A DNA stretch of 64,000 bases. It comes from Brevibacillus laterosporus (lineage in GTDB: Bacteria > Bacillota > Bacilli > Brevibacillales > Brevibacillaceae). Position 1 is the first letter of the stretch. Each line of letters opens with the position of its first letter. Positions 9,314 to 18,200 of this stretch are shown piece by piece. The stretch covers positions 4,024,001 through 4,088,000 of the forward strand of contig CP033464.1 of NCBI GenBank assembly GCA_007833815.1. Reading direction: 5' to 3'. The position numbers were made by a program, and so were the translations under genes. The notes under the pieces were generated by a model. It saw only the letters and a list, made by a program, of their open reading frames with translations, ran no database searches and was not told where the DNA came from.

Positions 9314-10855
9314 CTACACTCCTAATGTCTCTTCAATTTCATTCTTGATGATAGTTACGTGCGGTCCATAAATTACTTGAACTCCATTTCCTTTCATAAT
9401 GACACCTTTTGCTCCCGTTTTCTTAAGATCTTCTTCTGAAACTTTTTGTCCGTCAAAAACAGTCATGCGTAAGCGAGTAGCGCAACAGTCCACATCTTTA
9501 ATATTTTGGCTGCCACCTAAGGCTTCAATTATAATAGCTGCACGATTCGTTTGTGTTACATCTATTCCATTCTCGTATGATGTCTGATCATCTTCACGTC
9601 CAGGAGTTTTAATATTCCACTTCATAATCGCGAAACGGAATGTGAAGTAATACAGGAAGAACCAAAAAGCCCCAATCATCGGCACATAAATCCAGTTGGT
9701 TTTCGCAGTACCTTGTAGAATACCAAACAAGACAAAGTCAATAAATCCACCTGAGAAGGTTTGACCAATGGTAATTTGGAAAATATGAGCCACCATAAAC
9801 GCTAAACCGTCAAAAAATGCATGTACAACATACAGAACAGGAGCAATAAATAGGAACGAAAATTCAATGGGTTCCGTAATCCCTGTCAAAAAGCATGTTA
9901 GACCTGCTGAAAGCAAAAGACCGGCTACTTTTTTGCGATTTTCCGGCTTCACACATTGATATATGGCGAGTACTGCACCTAACAATCCAAACATCATTGT
10001 TATAAAACGACCGGACATAAAACGTGCTGTTCCGATATAAAATTGTGTTGTGTTTGGATCAGCCAATTGTGCAAAGAAAATTTTCTGTGTTCCTTCTACC
10101 AAAGTTCCATTAACGACTAACGAACCACCAAGGCCCGTCGTCCAGAACGGCATATAGAAAATATGATGTAATCCAAAAGGCCCCAATAGACGAAGAATAA
10201 ATCCGTATAAGAACGTTCCAATATACCCTGTTGATTCAACCAAGCCACCTAGCTTAAAGATCCCTGCCTGAATTGGTGGCCATATAAGAAACATAGCTAC
10301 CCCCAAGAGAATGGAAGCAAAAGAAGTGATAATGGGAATAAAGCGTGAGCCGCCAAAGAATCCTAAAAATTGAGGTAGCTCTACCTTGTTGTAACGGTTA
10401 TGCAACAGAGATGTTAAGACACCGACGACAGCACCGCCGAAAACCCCAGTTTCTAATGTTTGAATTCCCAGCGTCATTCCCTGACCAACGGCTGCCAAAT
10501 TATCTGTTGCCAGCTTACTTGTAATTATGAGCATCGCGTTGATCGTAGCATTCATGACCAAGTAGCCCAGTACAGCTGCGAGACCAGCAGTTCCTTTATC
10601 GGAACGTGCCAGACCTACTGCGATCCCAACCGCAAAGATAATAGCTAGGTTAGCAAACACAATGGAACCTGCTGAGCTCATAATGGTGAAAATGGCTTGT
10701 AACCACGGCACATCTAAAAATGGATACGCTACCAAGGTATTGGGATTAGACAAAGCCCCCCCGATACCAAGTAATAAACCCGCCGCAGGAAGAACAGCGA
10801 TGGGCAACATGAATGATTTCCCAAAGCGTTGTGCTTGTTCAAAGAATACGCTCAT
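9314..10855 (-). CDS. PTS system EIICB component, GlcNAc/glucose family, probably amino-sugar specific
   Basis: A 513-aa phosphotransferase permease. The EIIC membrane domain (about 1-405) shows the family's [21 protein letters not shown] start, the [18 protein letters not shown] motif and many helices. A charged linker leads to EIIB (about 430-513) with the phospho-cysteine motif [11 protein letters not shown] and [10 protein letters not shown] at the end. No EIIA is fused, so a glucose-type EIIA from elsewhere must donate phosphate. It shares an operon with nanE and faces an RpiR regulator. This suggests import of ManNAc, GlcNAc or a related amino sugar; exact specificity is not readable. 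GGGGAG precedes the ATG. Confidence 0.9.
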   Translation of the reverse strand: MSVFFEQAQRFGKSFMLPIAVLPAAGLLLGIGGALSNPNTLVAYPFLDVPWLQAIFTIMSSAGSIVFANLAIIFAVGIAVGLARSDKGTAGLAAVLGYLVMNATINAMLIITSKLATDNLAAVGQGMTLGIQTLETGVFGGAVVGVLTSLLHNRYNKVELPQFLGFFGGSRFIPIITSFASILLGVAMFLIWPPIQAGIFKLGGLVESTGYIGTFLYGFILRLLGPFGLHHIFYMPFWTTGLGGSLVVNGTLVEGTQKIFFAQLADPNTTQFYIGTARFMSGRFITMMFGLLGAVLAIYQCVKPENRKKVAGLLLSAGLTCFLTGITEPIEFSFLFIAPVLYVVHAFFDGLAFMVAHIFQITIGQTFSGGFIDFVLFGILQGTAKTNWIYVPMIGAFWFFLYYFTFRFAIMKWNIKTPGREDDQTSYENGIDVTQTNRAAIIIEALGGSQNIKDVDCCATRLRMTVFDGQKVSEEDLKKTGAKGVIMKGNGVQVIYGPHVTIIKNEIEETLGV

Positions 10856-10878
10856 TTTCTTCTCCCCAATTCTATTAT

Positions 10879-10891
10879 GAAAATTATTTTC
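10879..10891. promoter_or_regulatory. Palindromic operator candidate for the RpiR regulator
   Basis: GAAAATTATTTTC, a perfect 6+1+6 palindrome 24-36 bp before the PTS start codon and just upstream of its ribosome binding site. Its placement suits repression by the neighbouring RpiR-type protein. Assignment to that regulator is an inference. Confidence 0.5.
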
Positions 10892-10970
10892 GTTTTTATT
10901 TTAAATTACGGTATTCATTTTCGTCAAGGTGTTTTTGTAATCGCTCTCATGATTTTCAATCCTAAAAATA

Positions 10971-11011
10971 AAACCAGTGCACTCCTGTAGATACAGAAAT
11001 ACACTGATTTT
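10971..11011 (-). terminator. Rho-independent terminator after the lacD remnant
   Basis: Minus strand: CAGTG...CTGTA-TC-TACAG...CACTG two-step stem followed by TTTTATTTTT. It lies about 40 bp past the stop codon of the decayed lacD frame, so it is probably that gene's original terminator. Confidence 0.6.
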
Positions 11012-11052
11012 TCTTTTATATTTTATACAAACCTATCTCAAAAGGGGTTAGT

Positions 11053-11355
11053 CTATAATTTCGGTGAGGCTTTATCTAGCAATTCATTTAAATGATCAAT
11101 ATTGTATTTTCCTTTGGTTTGTAACCATTTCCGTAACGGGAACCCCTACTTTTAACACATCAATGCCATATCGCGGCTTAGAAAACTCTTGAATGGATGC
11201 TTTCACTTTAGCAGGTTTGATTTTGGCGAACTCTAAGCTTTTAGTGTCTTCCAAGTTTTGATCATAAACAATTGGTTCCACAAACAGGGGATATCTACCG
11301 CTATACATTCTGCACCAATTCGTTCTAGAAATGCATGTTTCTTTTCGTTAATTTC
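11053..11355 (-). pseudogene. lacD: lacD (tagatose 1,6-bisphosphate aldolase) remnant
   Basis: Three broken pieces of one aldolase lie in order on the minus strand. First is EINEKKHAFLERIGAECIAVDIP. After a one-base frameshift near 11288 comes LFVEPIVYDQN...LEFAKIKPAKV...EFSKPRYGIDVLKVGVPV. A further deletion and frame change lead to GKYNIDHLNELLDKASPKL and a stop at 11053-11055. These match the middle, the conserved DVLKVEVPV strand and the C-terminus of LacD-type aldolases. The N-terminal half and about 80 residues before the tail are missing. The gene cannot be functional. It may once have belonged to a sugar pathway with the PTS gene. Recognition is from remembered family motifs. Confidence 0.7.
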
Positions 11356-11356
11356 A

Positions 11357-11470
11357 GGGCATCCATTCTACTTCTACACCTTTTTCCTTTACTATCTCGT
11401 CTAAAGGACCTTTTCCTAAAAAACAAAATGGACATATAAAATCAGAATAAGCTTTAATTTTTATAGTCAT
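11357..11470 (-). pseudogene. 5' fragment of a DsbA-family (FrnE-like) oxidoreductase gene
   Basis: From ATG 11470 the frame reads MTIKIKAYSDFICPFCFLGK and on to VEVEWMP, then hits a stop exactly where lacD sequence begins. It contains the thioredoxin-like CPFC active-site motif typical of the start of FrnE/2-hydroxychromene isomerase-type DsbA proteins. Only 38 codons of a usual 220 or so remain. The junction with lacD suggests a deletion joined two genes. The promoter region with a palindrome at 11510-11544 is still intact. Confidence 0.7.
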
Positions 11471-11509
11471 GTTTACATTACCTCATCTTTCTTTTTATCG
11501 TTCGTTCAT

Positions 11510-11544
11510 CACCTAGTTGTAACCATATCATTTACAACTAGGTG
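11510..11544. promoter_or_regulatory. Perfect 13-bp inverted repeat, probable operator
   Basis: CACCTAGTTGTAA, a 9-bp spacer, and its exact inverse. It sits 40 bp upstream of the ATG of the decayed DsbA-family gene. On the minus strand no T-run follows the hairpin, so an operator for a dimeric regulator (MarR/HxlR-like, by analogy) is more likely than a terminator. Confidence 0.5.
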
Positions 11545-11680
11545 CAAAAAAATGTGCATGCTCTACTATAGAGAATGGCACATCAATACTTATAAGCTTA
11601 CTGTAAGAAACACGCAACAGCATGTAACAATTTCCCACTCAACCGTAGATTACGATCCTCGCTGCCTCTTTTTTCTGCGC

Positions 11681-11717
11681 AAAAAAAGAGCCTTCTTAGA
11701 CTTTTTGGGAAGGCTCT
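11681..11717 (-). terminator. Rho-independent terminator of the acyl-CoA synthetase gene
   Basis: Minus strand: AGAGCCTTC...GAAGGCTCT stem followed by seven T. It lies about 45 bp past the stop codon at 11760. Confidence 0.85.
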
Positions 11718-11759
11718 CTGCTCGCTCCTTAACAAAAATGACTTGTTAGACGCCTCTCC

Positions 11760-13349
11760 TCATTGCAATCCAGCATCCTGCTCACCCAATGTTGCGTAGC
11801 GTACACGTAGCTCTCTTTTTAAAATTTTCCCACTAGGATTACGTGGTAATTGCTCGGCTAGCACAACGAACTTAGGTGCTTTAAAAGAGGAAAGTTTATT
11901 TTTGCAAAATTGCAATATTTCTTCTTCTAGCAAGTCTTCTCCTGCCTTTGGTACCACAATAGCTGTAACCGCTTCAATCCAATACGGATGCGGAACACCG
12001 ATTACTGCTACTTCAGACACTTTAGGATGCTGGTAAATCCATTCTTCTATTTCCCTACTAGCTACATTCTCTCCCCCTGTTTTAATCATATCCTTCTTGC
12101 GATCTACCACCGTTACATACCCTTCTTCATCCATCACACCAAGATCACCACTATGAAACCAGCCCCCTTGAAAAGCACTTCTGGTCTTCTCCTCATCCTT
12201 ATAATAGCCAAGCATGGCGTGGCTGGTCCGATGCACAATTTCACCGATACTGCCCACAGGCACTTCATTCCCGATCTCATCGACAATCTTTGTTTCTACT
12301 TGTAGGGCAGGCTTTCCTGCCGAGCCTGTTTTACGTAGTTGGTCATGTGGCTTTAAAACAGTTGCTAGCGGTGCTACTTCCGTTTGCCCATAAAAATTAT
12401 ATAACCGACTTTGAGGTAAGCGCTTACTAAGTTCTTTAACAATTTCCACGGGCATTATGGCAGCTCCGTAATAGCACTTTTGTAAGGTAGACAAATTTCG
12501 TATTTCAAAATCCTCAGATCGCAATAAAGCAATCCAGACAGTAGGTGGACAAAAAAGCTGCGTTGCTCTGTACTGTTCTACCGTCTCTAATATCAGAGCA
12601 GGCGTAGTTTGTTCCAAAATAATTCCACTACCCCCTAGAAATAAATAGGGACCTAAAAAACAATGAAGTTGGGCACAATGGAACAACGGCAATGCATGGA
12701 TCGAGATATCCTGCTCCGTCATATCACCATCTATGATTGTACTCACGTATTCTGCTAACAAATTTTTATGAGTGAGCATGACCCCTTTGGGTTTAGACTC
12801 TGTACCGCTTGTATACATAATTTGAACGACATCATCATCTTCCACGTCCACATCAGGTTCCTCTGTTGACCGATGAGCAAGCATTGTACGTAGTGGCATC
12901 CATTCCCCTATAGGATCGGCTAGGCGAGAAATAATAGAGAGAAGTCGTGGATTACATTCAGCCGACTTAATAGCCTTGTTGGCGACAGACAGGAATTCCG
13001 GTGAAACGAAGCAAGCATTCACTTCTGCATGCCCCATAATATATGCGATATCGTCTTCATTCAGCATGTAGTTAATCGGGACCATAATAACCCCCGCTTT
13101 TGCTAAGGCAAACGTCACGATTGCAAAATCAAGTGAGTTACGGGAGAGAACGGCGGCCCGATCTCCTTTTTGCAAACCTTGAGAGTAAATGTATTGAGCC
13201 GTTTGGTTGATCAATGAATCCAGTTGTTGGTAGGTAACCTCCTCGGTTTCAAAGCGAAGTGCCATTTTATTCGGAAAACGGCGACTGCTTCTCCGTACAA
13301 TGTCCCCTAGTGTATTGCGGCGAGTTCGTTGAATTTCTCTCATTTCCAT
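11760..13349 (-). CDS. Acyl-CoA synthetase (AMP-forming, fatty-acid--CoA ligase family)
   Basis: A 529-aa member of the ANL superfamily that activates a carboxylic acid with ATP and transfers it to CoA. The P-loop is MYTSGTESKPKGVMLTHKN (near 185), followed by NFYGQTEVAPL, then SGDLGVMDEEGYVTVVDRKKDMI and the C-terminal catalytic Lys in NPSGKILKRELR (near 510). It is monocistronic with its own terminator. The substrate is unknown; medium- or long-chain fatty acids are usual for this type. It lies about 4 kb from the NRPS cluster end and could in principle supply an acyl starter, but nothing links it directly. The start follows a weak GGAGGTATGG-type site. Confidence 0.9.
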   Translation of the reverse strand: MEMREIQRTRRNTLGDIVRRSSRRFPNKMALRFETEEVTYQQLDSLINQTAQYIYSQGLQKGDRAAVLSRNSLDFAIVTFALAKAGVIMVPINYMLNEDDIAYIMGHAEVNACFVSPEFLSVANKAIKSAECNPRLLSIISRLADPIGEWMPLRTMLAHRSTEEPDVDVEDDDVVQIMYTSGTESKPKGVMLTHKNLLAEYVSTIIDGDMTEQDISIHALPLFHCAQLHCFLGPYLFLGGSGIILEQTTPALILETVEQYRATQLFCPPTVWIALLRSEDFEIRNLSTLQKCYYGAAIMPVEIVKELSKRLPQSRLYNFYGQTEVAPLATVLKPHDQLRKTGSAGKPALQVETKIVDEIGNEVPVGSIGEIVHRTSHAMLGYYKDEEKTRSAFQGGWFHSGDLGVMDEEGYVTVVDRKKDMIKTGGENVASREIEEWIYQHPKVSEVAVIGVPHPYWIEAVTAIVVPKAGEDLLEEEILQFCKNKLSSFKAPKFVVLAEQLPRNPSGKILKRELRVRYATLGEQDAGLQ

Positions 13350-13453
13350 ACCTCCCCACTGTTTCTCCTTATTATATATGGGTTTGTTTTATTTCCAGAA
13401 TGTTTTGTCATAAAAAAACATTCTTTTTTTCCATGAAACGCATAACCAACACA

Positions 13454-13481
13454 GAGACTGCTCAGACATGTGAACAGTCTC
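13454..13481 (-). terminator. Hairpin downstream of the hemerythrin-like gene
   Basis: GAGACTG...CAGTCTC stem just after the stop codon at 13497. There is no clear T-run on the minus strand, so it is a weak terminator call. Confidence 0.4.
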
Positions 13482-13496
13482 CTTTATCTGTCATTT

Positions 13497-14006
13497 CTAT
13501 CCTTTTCTTTCTATTAAACGTCTATTTAGTTCGTCCTTCTGTTCTTCTAAGAGCAGCTGGTTGGCCATTGGGAAAAGAACCATCTCTTCTTTCATAAAAT
13601 GATCTGATAAAACTACGTACGCCTTTGCTACCTGGTCAGCGATAATAATAGCTGTATTTTTATTGATGGTCAAACCTACCGTGCTCATTTTTTCTTTGAA
13701 CCGCGCAAAGTGGTTTTTAGCTTCCTTGTGTTCCTCTTCCATGACGGCAATAGGTCCGTTTTCTCCACCCGTTAGCGTATACATCATGGGGAAAAAAATA
13801 GCTTCTTCTTGCTTAGAATGTTCTTCTAGCAATACCAAAAAGCTGTCTACTTTCTCTTCTAATGATCGCAAGCTTTCGACATAGCTTCTCTCGTCCCCTG
13901 TTTTCCCCATTGTAATGGCTTGTTCATAAAACTCTTCCATTAATTCACGGAGCGGCTCATGCTCGTTCTTTAATTGCGCAAAAGCGGGGGATAAATCTTT
14001 ATGCAT
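13497..14006 (-). CDS. Hemerythrin HHE-domain protein
   Basis: A 169-aa four-helix-bundle protein with spaced metal ligands of hemerythrin-like domains: NEHEPLRELM near residue 15, EEHSKQEEAIFFPMM near 61, a third EEEHKEAK near 90, and DHFMKEEMVLFPMA near 137. Proteins of this kind bind a di-iron centre and act in oxygen, NO or iron handling. No fused domain is present. AGGAGG precedes ATG 14006, and TATACT upstream could be its -10. Neighbouring genes do not suggest a specific partner. Confidence 0.9.
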   Translation of the reverse strand: MHKDLSPAFAQLKNEHEPLRELMEEFYEQAITMGKTGDERSYVESLRSLEEKVDSFLVLLEEHSKQEEAIFFPMMYTLTGGENGPIAVMEEEHKEAKNHFARFKEKMSTVGLTINKNTAIIIADQVAKAYVVLSDHFMKEEMVLFPMANQLLLEEQKDELNRRLIERKG

Positions 14007-14100
14007 GGCTCTTTCCTCCTTTTTTTATATGCTTCTAGTATACTTGTTTTTACTAGAAATGGTGTACACGGTGTATATGTTGTAACGTTTTTACCAAAAT

Positions 14101-14139
14101 AAAAAAGGCATCTCCTTTGCAGCTTTGATAGAGATGCCT
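14101..14139 (-). terminator. Rho-independent terminator
   Basis: AGGCATCTC/GAGATGCCT perfect 9-bp stem followed on the minus strand by TTTTTTATTTT. It terminates the hypothetical gene ending at 14204. Confidence 0.85.
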
Positions 14140-14203
14140 ATCGTTTTTCTTTCGTTTATGGATACCTACCCCTATTTAGTCTCAACGCCTTACTCTCTCC
14201 TGC

Positions 14204-14779
14204 CTAGTGCCCCAATTCCTGCTCAGCTAGTTCATGATGAAAACGTAAAAAGTGTAAATAAACACGAACAGCTTCCTCAAATCGCTCCATACGACTCTGC
14301 AATTGTTGCTGCTCACCAAGACCATTGAATCGGCACTCGTTAACATGCATCACCCATCTGTCAAAATCCCCATTTCCAAACCAAATGCGTTGATGAAAAA
14401 ATTGCCTCATAATATACAAAAAGGATTCTTGTGAATAATGGTCTTCAAACTTTTCTACCTGGTGATCCCATTCTTGTTGGAACTCCTCATGAAAAATGCT
14501 TAGAAACCACTTCATCGTACCTTCCACTAATAGTCCAATATTGGTCCAAGCTAGTAATAAATCCCCAGGTTCTGTGCTCTGCATATCAATCCAACGACGG
14601 AGACTTTTCGATAAACTAATTTGACACAATAAGGTATCCACCGTTACTAAATGAGCAACAGACAACTTTTCTGATCGGGGAGGAATGCTCCAGCTTGCAT
14701 GAATGCTAGTGTGGCGTTCGATCACTTCATCTACAACTTGTTCAATTGGCATATGTTCAACTTGTTCCCATGACACCAT
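14204..14779 (-). CDS. Hypothetical protein, mostly helical
   Basis: A 191-aa protein of unknown function. ATG 14779 is preceded by GAGGGGAG at good spacing; a GTG at 14797 would overlap that site and is less likely. The sequence is helical and rich in Trp, His and Glu, with segments LSVAHLVTVDTLLCQISLSKSL and LLLAWTNIGLLVEGTMKWFLSIF. The pattern resembles a group of short Firmicutes proteins with HEPN-like helices, but the R-x4-H motif of active HEPN nucleases is not seen, so I make no functional claim. No signal peptide. It is monocistronic with its own terminator. Confidence 0.7.
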   Translation of the reverse strand: MVSWEQVEHMPIEQVVDEVIERHTSIHASWSIPPRSEKLSVAHLVTVDTLLCQISLSKSLRRWIDMQSTEPGDLLLAWTNIGLLVEGTMKWFLSIFHEEFQQEWDHQVEKFEDHYSQESFLYIMRQFFHQRIWFGNGDFDRWVMHVNECRFNGLGEQQQLQSRMERFEEAVRVYLHFLRFHHELAEQELGH

Positions 14780-14860
14780 AACAATTTCTCCCCTCACTCT
14801 GTTATAATACAGTTATTCTACTCGTTTTTTCATATTTTGTATAGCGCAACTGTTGCTCTG

Positions 14861-15043
14861 TTATTCTTGAACTAAGCCATTTAAATTTACTTTAATTTCA
14901 GGTTCAGCAGCAATCTGTGAGGCTGCAAGTGCATTCCCCCAATCATTCTCCACCCTTTTCCAATCCTTATATACCGCAGTGGGAGGTTTGTAAACCTGGG
15001 TGTCACTGGGTAATTGAATGGGATTATATCGGAGGTCCTGTTA
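14861..15043 (-). pseudogene. Orphan C-terminal coding remnant (minus strand)
   Basis: A stop-to-stop frame with strong coding character but no start codon: RYNPIQLPSDTQVYKPP, then AVYKDWKRVENDWGNALAAS, then EIKVNLNGLVQE and a stop at 14861-14863. It reads like the tail of a secreted or solute-binding protein, but I cannot name the family. It is truncated where it meets the plus-strand remnant at about 15014-15043. Confidence 0.4.
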
Positions 15044-15151
15044 GATGCAGTTGCTAGAGTAAAACCAAGAAATTCGGAACAGAATATTGTGCAGCTCCAG
15101 TCTGTTGTTACTGACCGCTTACAGGTTCTGCTCCTATATGCTTTGTCCTGA
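15014..15151 (+). pseudogene. Orphan C-terminal coding remnant (plus strand)
   Basis: A 45-codon frame, LNGIISEVLLDAVARVKPRN then NIVQLQSVVTDRLQVLLLYALS and a stop. It has coding-like composition, but no ribosome binding site and no upstream extension. Family not recognised. Together with the opposite-strand remnant it marks a rearrangement scar just outside the biosynthetic cluster. Confidence 0.35.
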
Positions 15152-15163
15152 GTAGATAAAAAT

Positions 15164-15202
15164 AATGTAGCGGCAAGGAGATCACATTCTTGCCGCTACA
15201 TT
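15164..15202 (-). terminator. Strong terminator at the end of the NRPS/PKS operon
   Basis: A perfect 14-bp stem AATGTAGCGGCAAG / CTTGCCGCTACATT, followed on the minus strand by ATTTTTATC. It lies about 95 bp past the last NRPS stop codon and marks the downstream boundary of the cluster. Confidence 0.85.
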
Positions 15203-15296
15203 TCTTCCAATGGGTACACACTACTTACCTAAACTTGAATATCCTCGTGCACCACTATTAACATGTAAATCAATCCCCACCTAAATCCCTTTAATC

Positions 15297-18200
15297 TTAA
15301 AAATCAAAATCTTCGTTTTCGAAAGCATCCGGTTCATTAGAAATACTTTCTTCTCCTGTAGGTAACCCAAGCTCAAAGCTAGCGATCGACTCGTCTATCT
15401 TAGATGGAATTTGCTTTACTATCTGTAAATACGCTTCTCCTAAGGCTTGAGCCGTCTCTCGTTTGAACAAATTACTAGAATAGTACAGATCAAATAGTAG
15501 ACCATCAGGAGTCTCAATAGCAATGATTGAAAGATCCATTTTGGAGGTATTATCAGAAAATTCATAGGGTATATAAGTTAATTCTTCTGATTCAATTTTT
15601 GCTTGATTCATATTTTGCAGGGTAAACATGGTTTCAAGTAGCGGAGTTCGACTCAAATCTCTCGATATTTGAAGCATTTCCACTAGAGAATCAAAAGGAT
15701 AATCTTGATGATCGAACGCTTGCAGTGTACGCAATTTTACTTCTGCAAAAAATTCCCGAAAAGTCTTGGATGCTTGCGGATAGTTACGCATAGCTAGTGT
15801 GTTAATGAACATTCCTACGACTCTCTCCAAGTCAGCATGCTGTCTCCCCGCGACTGGAGTACCGACAATGATATCTTCCTGTCCCGTACACTTGAACAGT
15901 AATACGTTGTACGCCGCCAGCAAAACCATGTACAAGGTAGATCCACTATCTTGAGCCATGCTGTTGAGTTCATCACTCTCTGCCTTAGACAGCACAAACG
16001 AAATGTGGTCCCCTACGTTGGTACGTACACGAGGACGTGGATAGTCGGTCAGCAATCGCAGAACAGGAAGATCACCAGCAAACGTGTCAAGCCAAAATTG
16101 CTCTTGTTTTTTTATTTGCTCAGAGGTAAAACATAGATTCTGCCAGTGTGTGAAGTCTTTATATTGTATAGGCAACGGCAATAATTCTTGGCCTTTATAG
16201 AATTGAATAAGATCTTCGAGCAAGATAGCCATAGATACACCATCAGAAATGATATGGTGCATATCCATAATTAAGAAGTAACGCTCTGCTTCAAGCTGAT
16301 ATAACCCAACGCGAAACAGTGGAGCCTGTGACAAATCGAACGGTTTTACAAACCCTCGGATCAAATCGGCAATCTGGTCTTCTTGCAACTTGTGTTGACT
16401 CATGATAAATCCTACATTTTTATGTACGCGTTGAACCTGCTCTTCCCCTTGCCATTCAAATGAGGTGCGTAATGCTTCATGACGCTCGATGAGACGAGTA
16501 AGAGCTTTTTCCAAACGTTCTGGGTCGACTGGTCCTTCAATGACTACGCAAGATGGAATGTTATAACTTGTATCCCCTTGGTTTAGTTCGTCGACGATCA
16601 GCATCCGCTTTTGCGCAGCGGAAATTGGATAGTACAACTGCTCTTCCACGGGTATCAATGGAATTTGAGTATAGGCGGAGTCACCAGATACTTCAATCAC
16701 CTGTGCCAACAATTCAATGGTTGGATTATCAAAGATTTGTTTAATCGAAAGGTTCACATTGAGTTCTTTATGAAGGATCGTTAAGAACATCATAGCTTTA
16801 AGGGAGTGGCCACCTATTCGGAAAAAGTTATCGTTTATTCCGACTCTCTCTATGTTCAAAAGACTTTGCCATATTCTTTGCAATTGTGCTTGTAGTGGAG
16901 TCTTAGCAGCTTCATACGGACTAGATGAAGCAAGGCTACCATTTAGCTCAGTCAATGCCAACCGATTGATCTTGCCATTTGGGGTAAGCGGAAATTCAGG
17001 CAATTGCATAAATTGAGACGGCACCATATAATCTGGCAAATGATTTTGAACAAAATTGGAAATGTGATCAAGAGACACTTCATTCTCTGCAACAAAATAG
17101 GCGAACAAATATTTCATTCCATAGTCGTCTATTTTGTCAAGAACGATCACTTCTTTCATACCAGGGTATTGCAACAGCTTGGCTTCGATCTCCCCCAGCT
17201 CGATACGGAATCCTCGAATTTTGACCTGATGATCGATCCTTCCTATGAATTCGAGGTCACCAGTTTCGAGCCAGCGCATCAGATCACCTGTTCTGTATAC
17301 ACGTGGTACGTTTAGATGGGGGGTGTCGACAAAATGCTCGTGTGTTAGCTCCAACGCGTTGAAGTAACCATTTCCCACTCCTTCTCCACCAATACATAAT
17401 TCACCTGGAATGCCGGGCGGAAGCAATTGCATATGCTTGTCTAAAATATAGAGCTTAGCATTATGAACTGGTTTACCGACAGGAATGGGGGTAATCTGAT
17501 CTAATTCTTCATTCCCTAAAATATGGTAACTAGAAATATCTGTGCACTCTGTTGGACCATATGTGTTGGAGAGTTCTGTTTTGAAATGAACAGATTTGAT
17601 CCAAGGTTTTAGTTTGATCATGTTGATTGGTTCACCTCCAAGACTAACGTGTCGGAGGCTTCTCAGTTTAATGAAATCATCGTCCACGTTCCCATGAACC
17701 AACGGATAAAATGCGCTCGGAGCGCAGTTAATCATAGTTATCTGTTCTCTGTCGATCACTTCAGACATATGGCGATAATCATATGGGCCTGGTGAATAGA
17801 CAATCAGGCTTCCCCCTAATAGCAGTACACTAAACAGATTCTTCTGTGCTAAATCAAAACTGCTAGGTGCAATTAACAGGGCCCGTTCATTTTCTGTAAA
17901 CGACAACGCATGGATGTGCCAATACAACAGGTTGACAAACGAATGGTGTTTAATCATGGCTCCTTTAGGATTCCCTGTAGAACCTGATGTATAGAGTACA
18001 TACAAGAGATTTTCAGGATTATAAGGAAGGCTCAAATTATCGGTACGATAACCTGTTTGCGCTAAAATATCTTCGATGACAAACCTATGAGCCTGCTTCA
18101 GATTAGTGCTATCCAAATGTTTTTGTTGAGTTAGAATCACAGTCGTTTGAGAATGTGTAAGTAGATAGTTGATTCGTTCCGCTGGATAATCCGGGTCCAC

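Noticed and set aside
11510-11544. Terminator for upstream transcription
   Set aside because: The 13-bp palindrome lacks a T-run on the minus strand and is placed in a promoter region; an operator is more likely.
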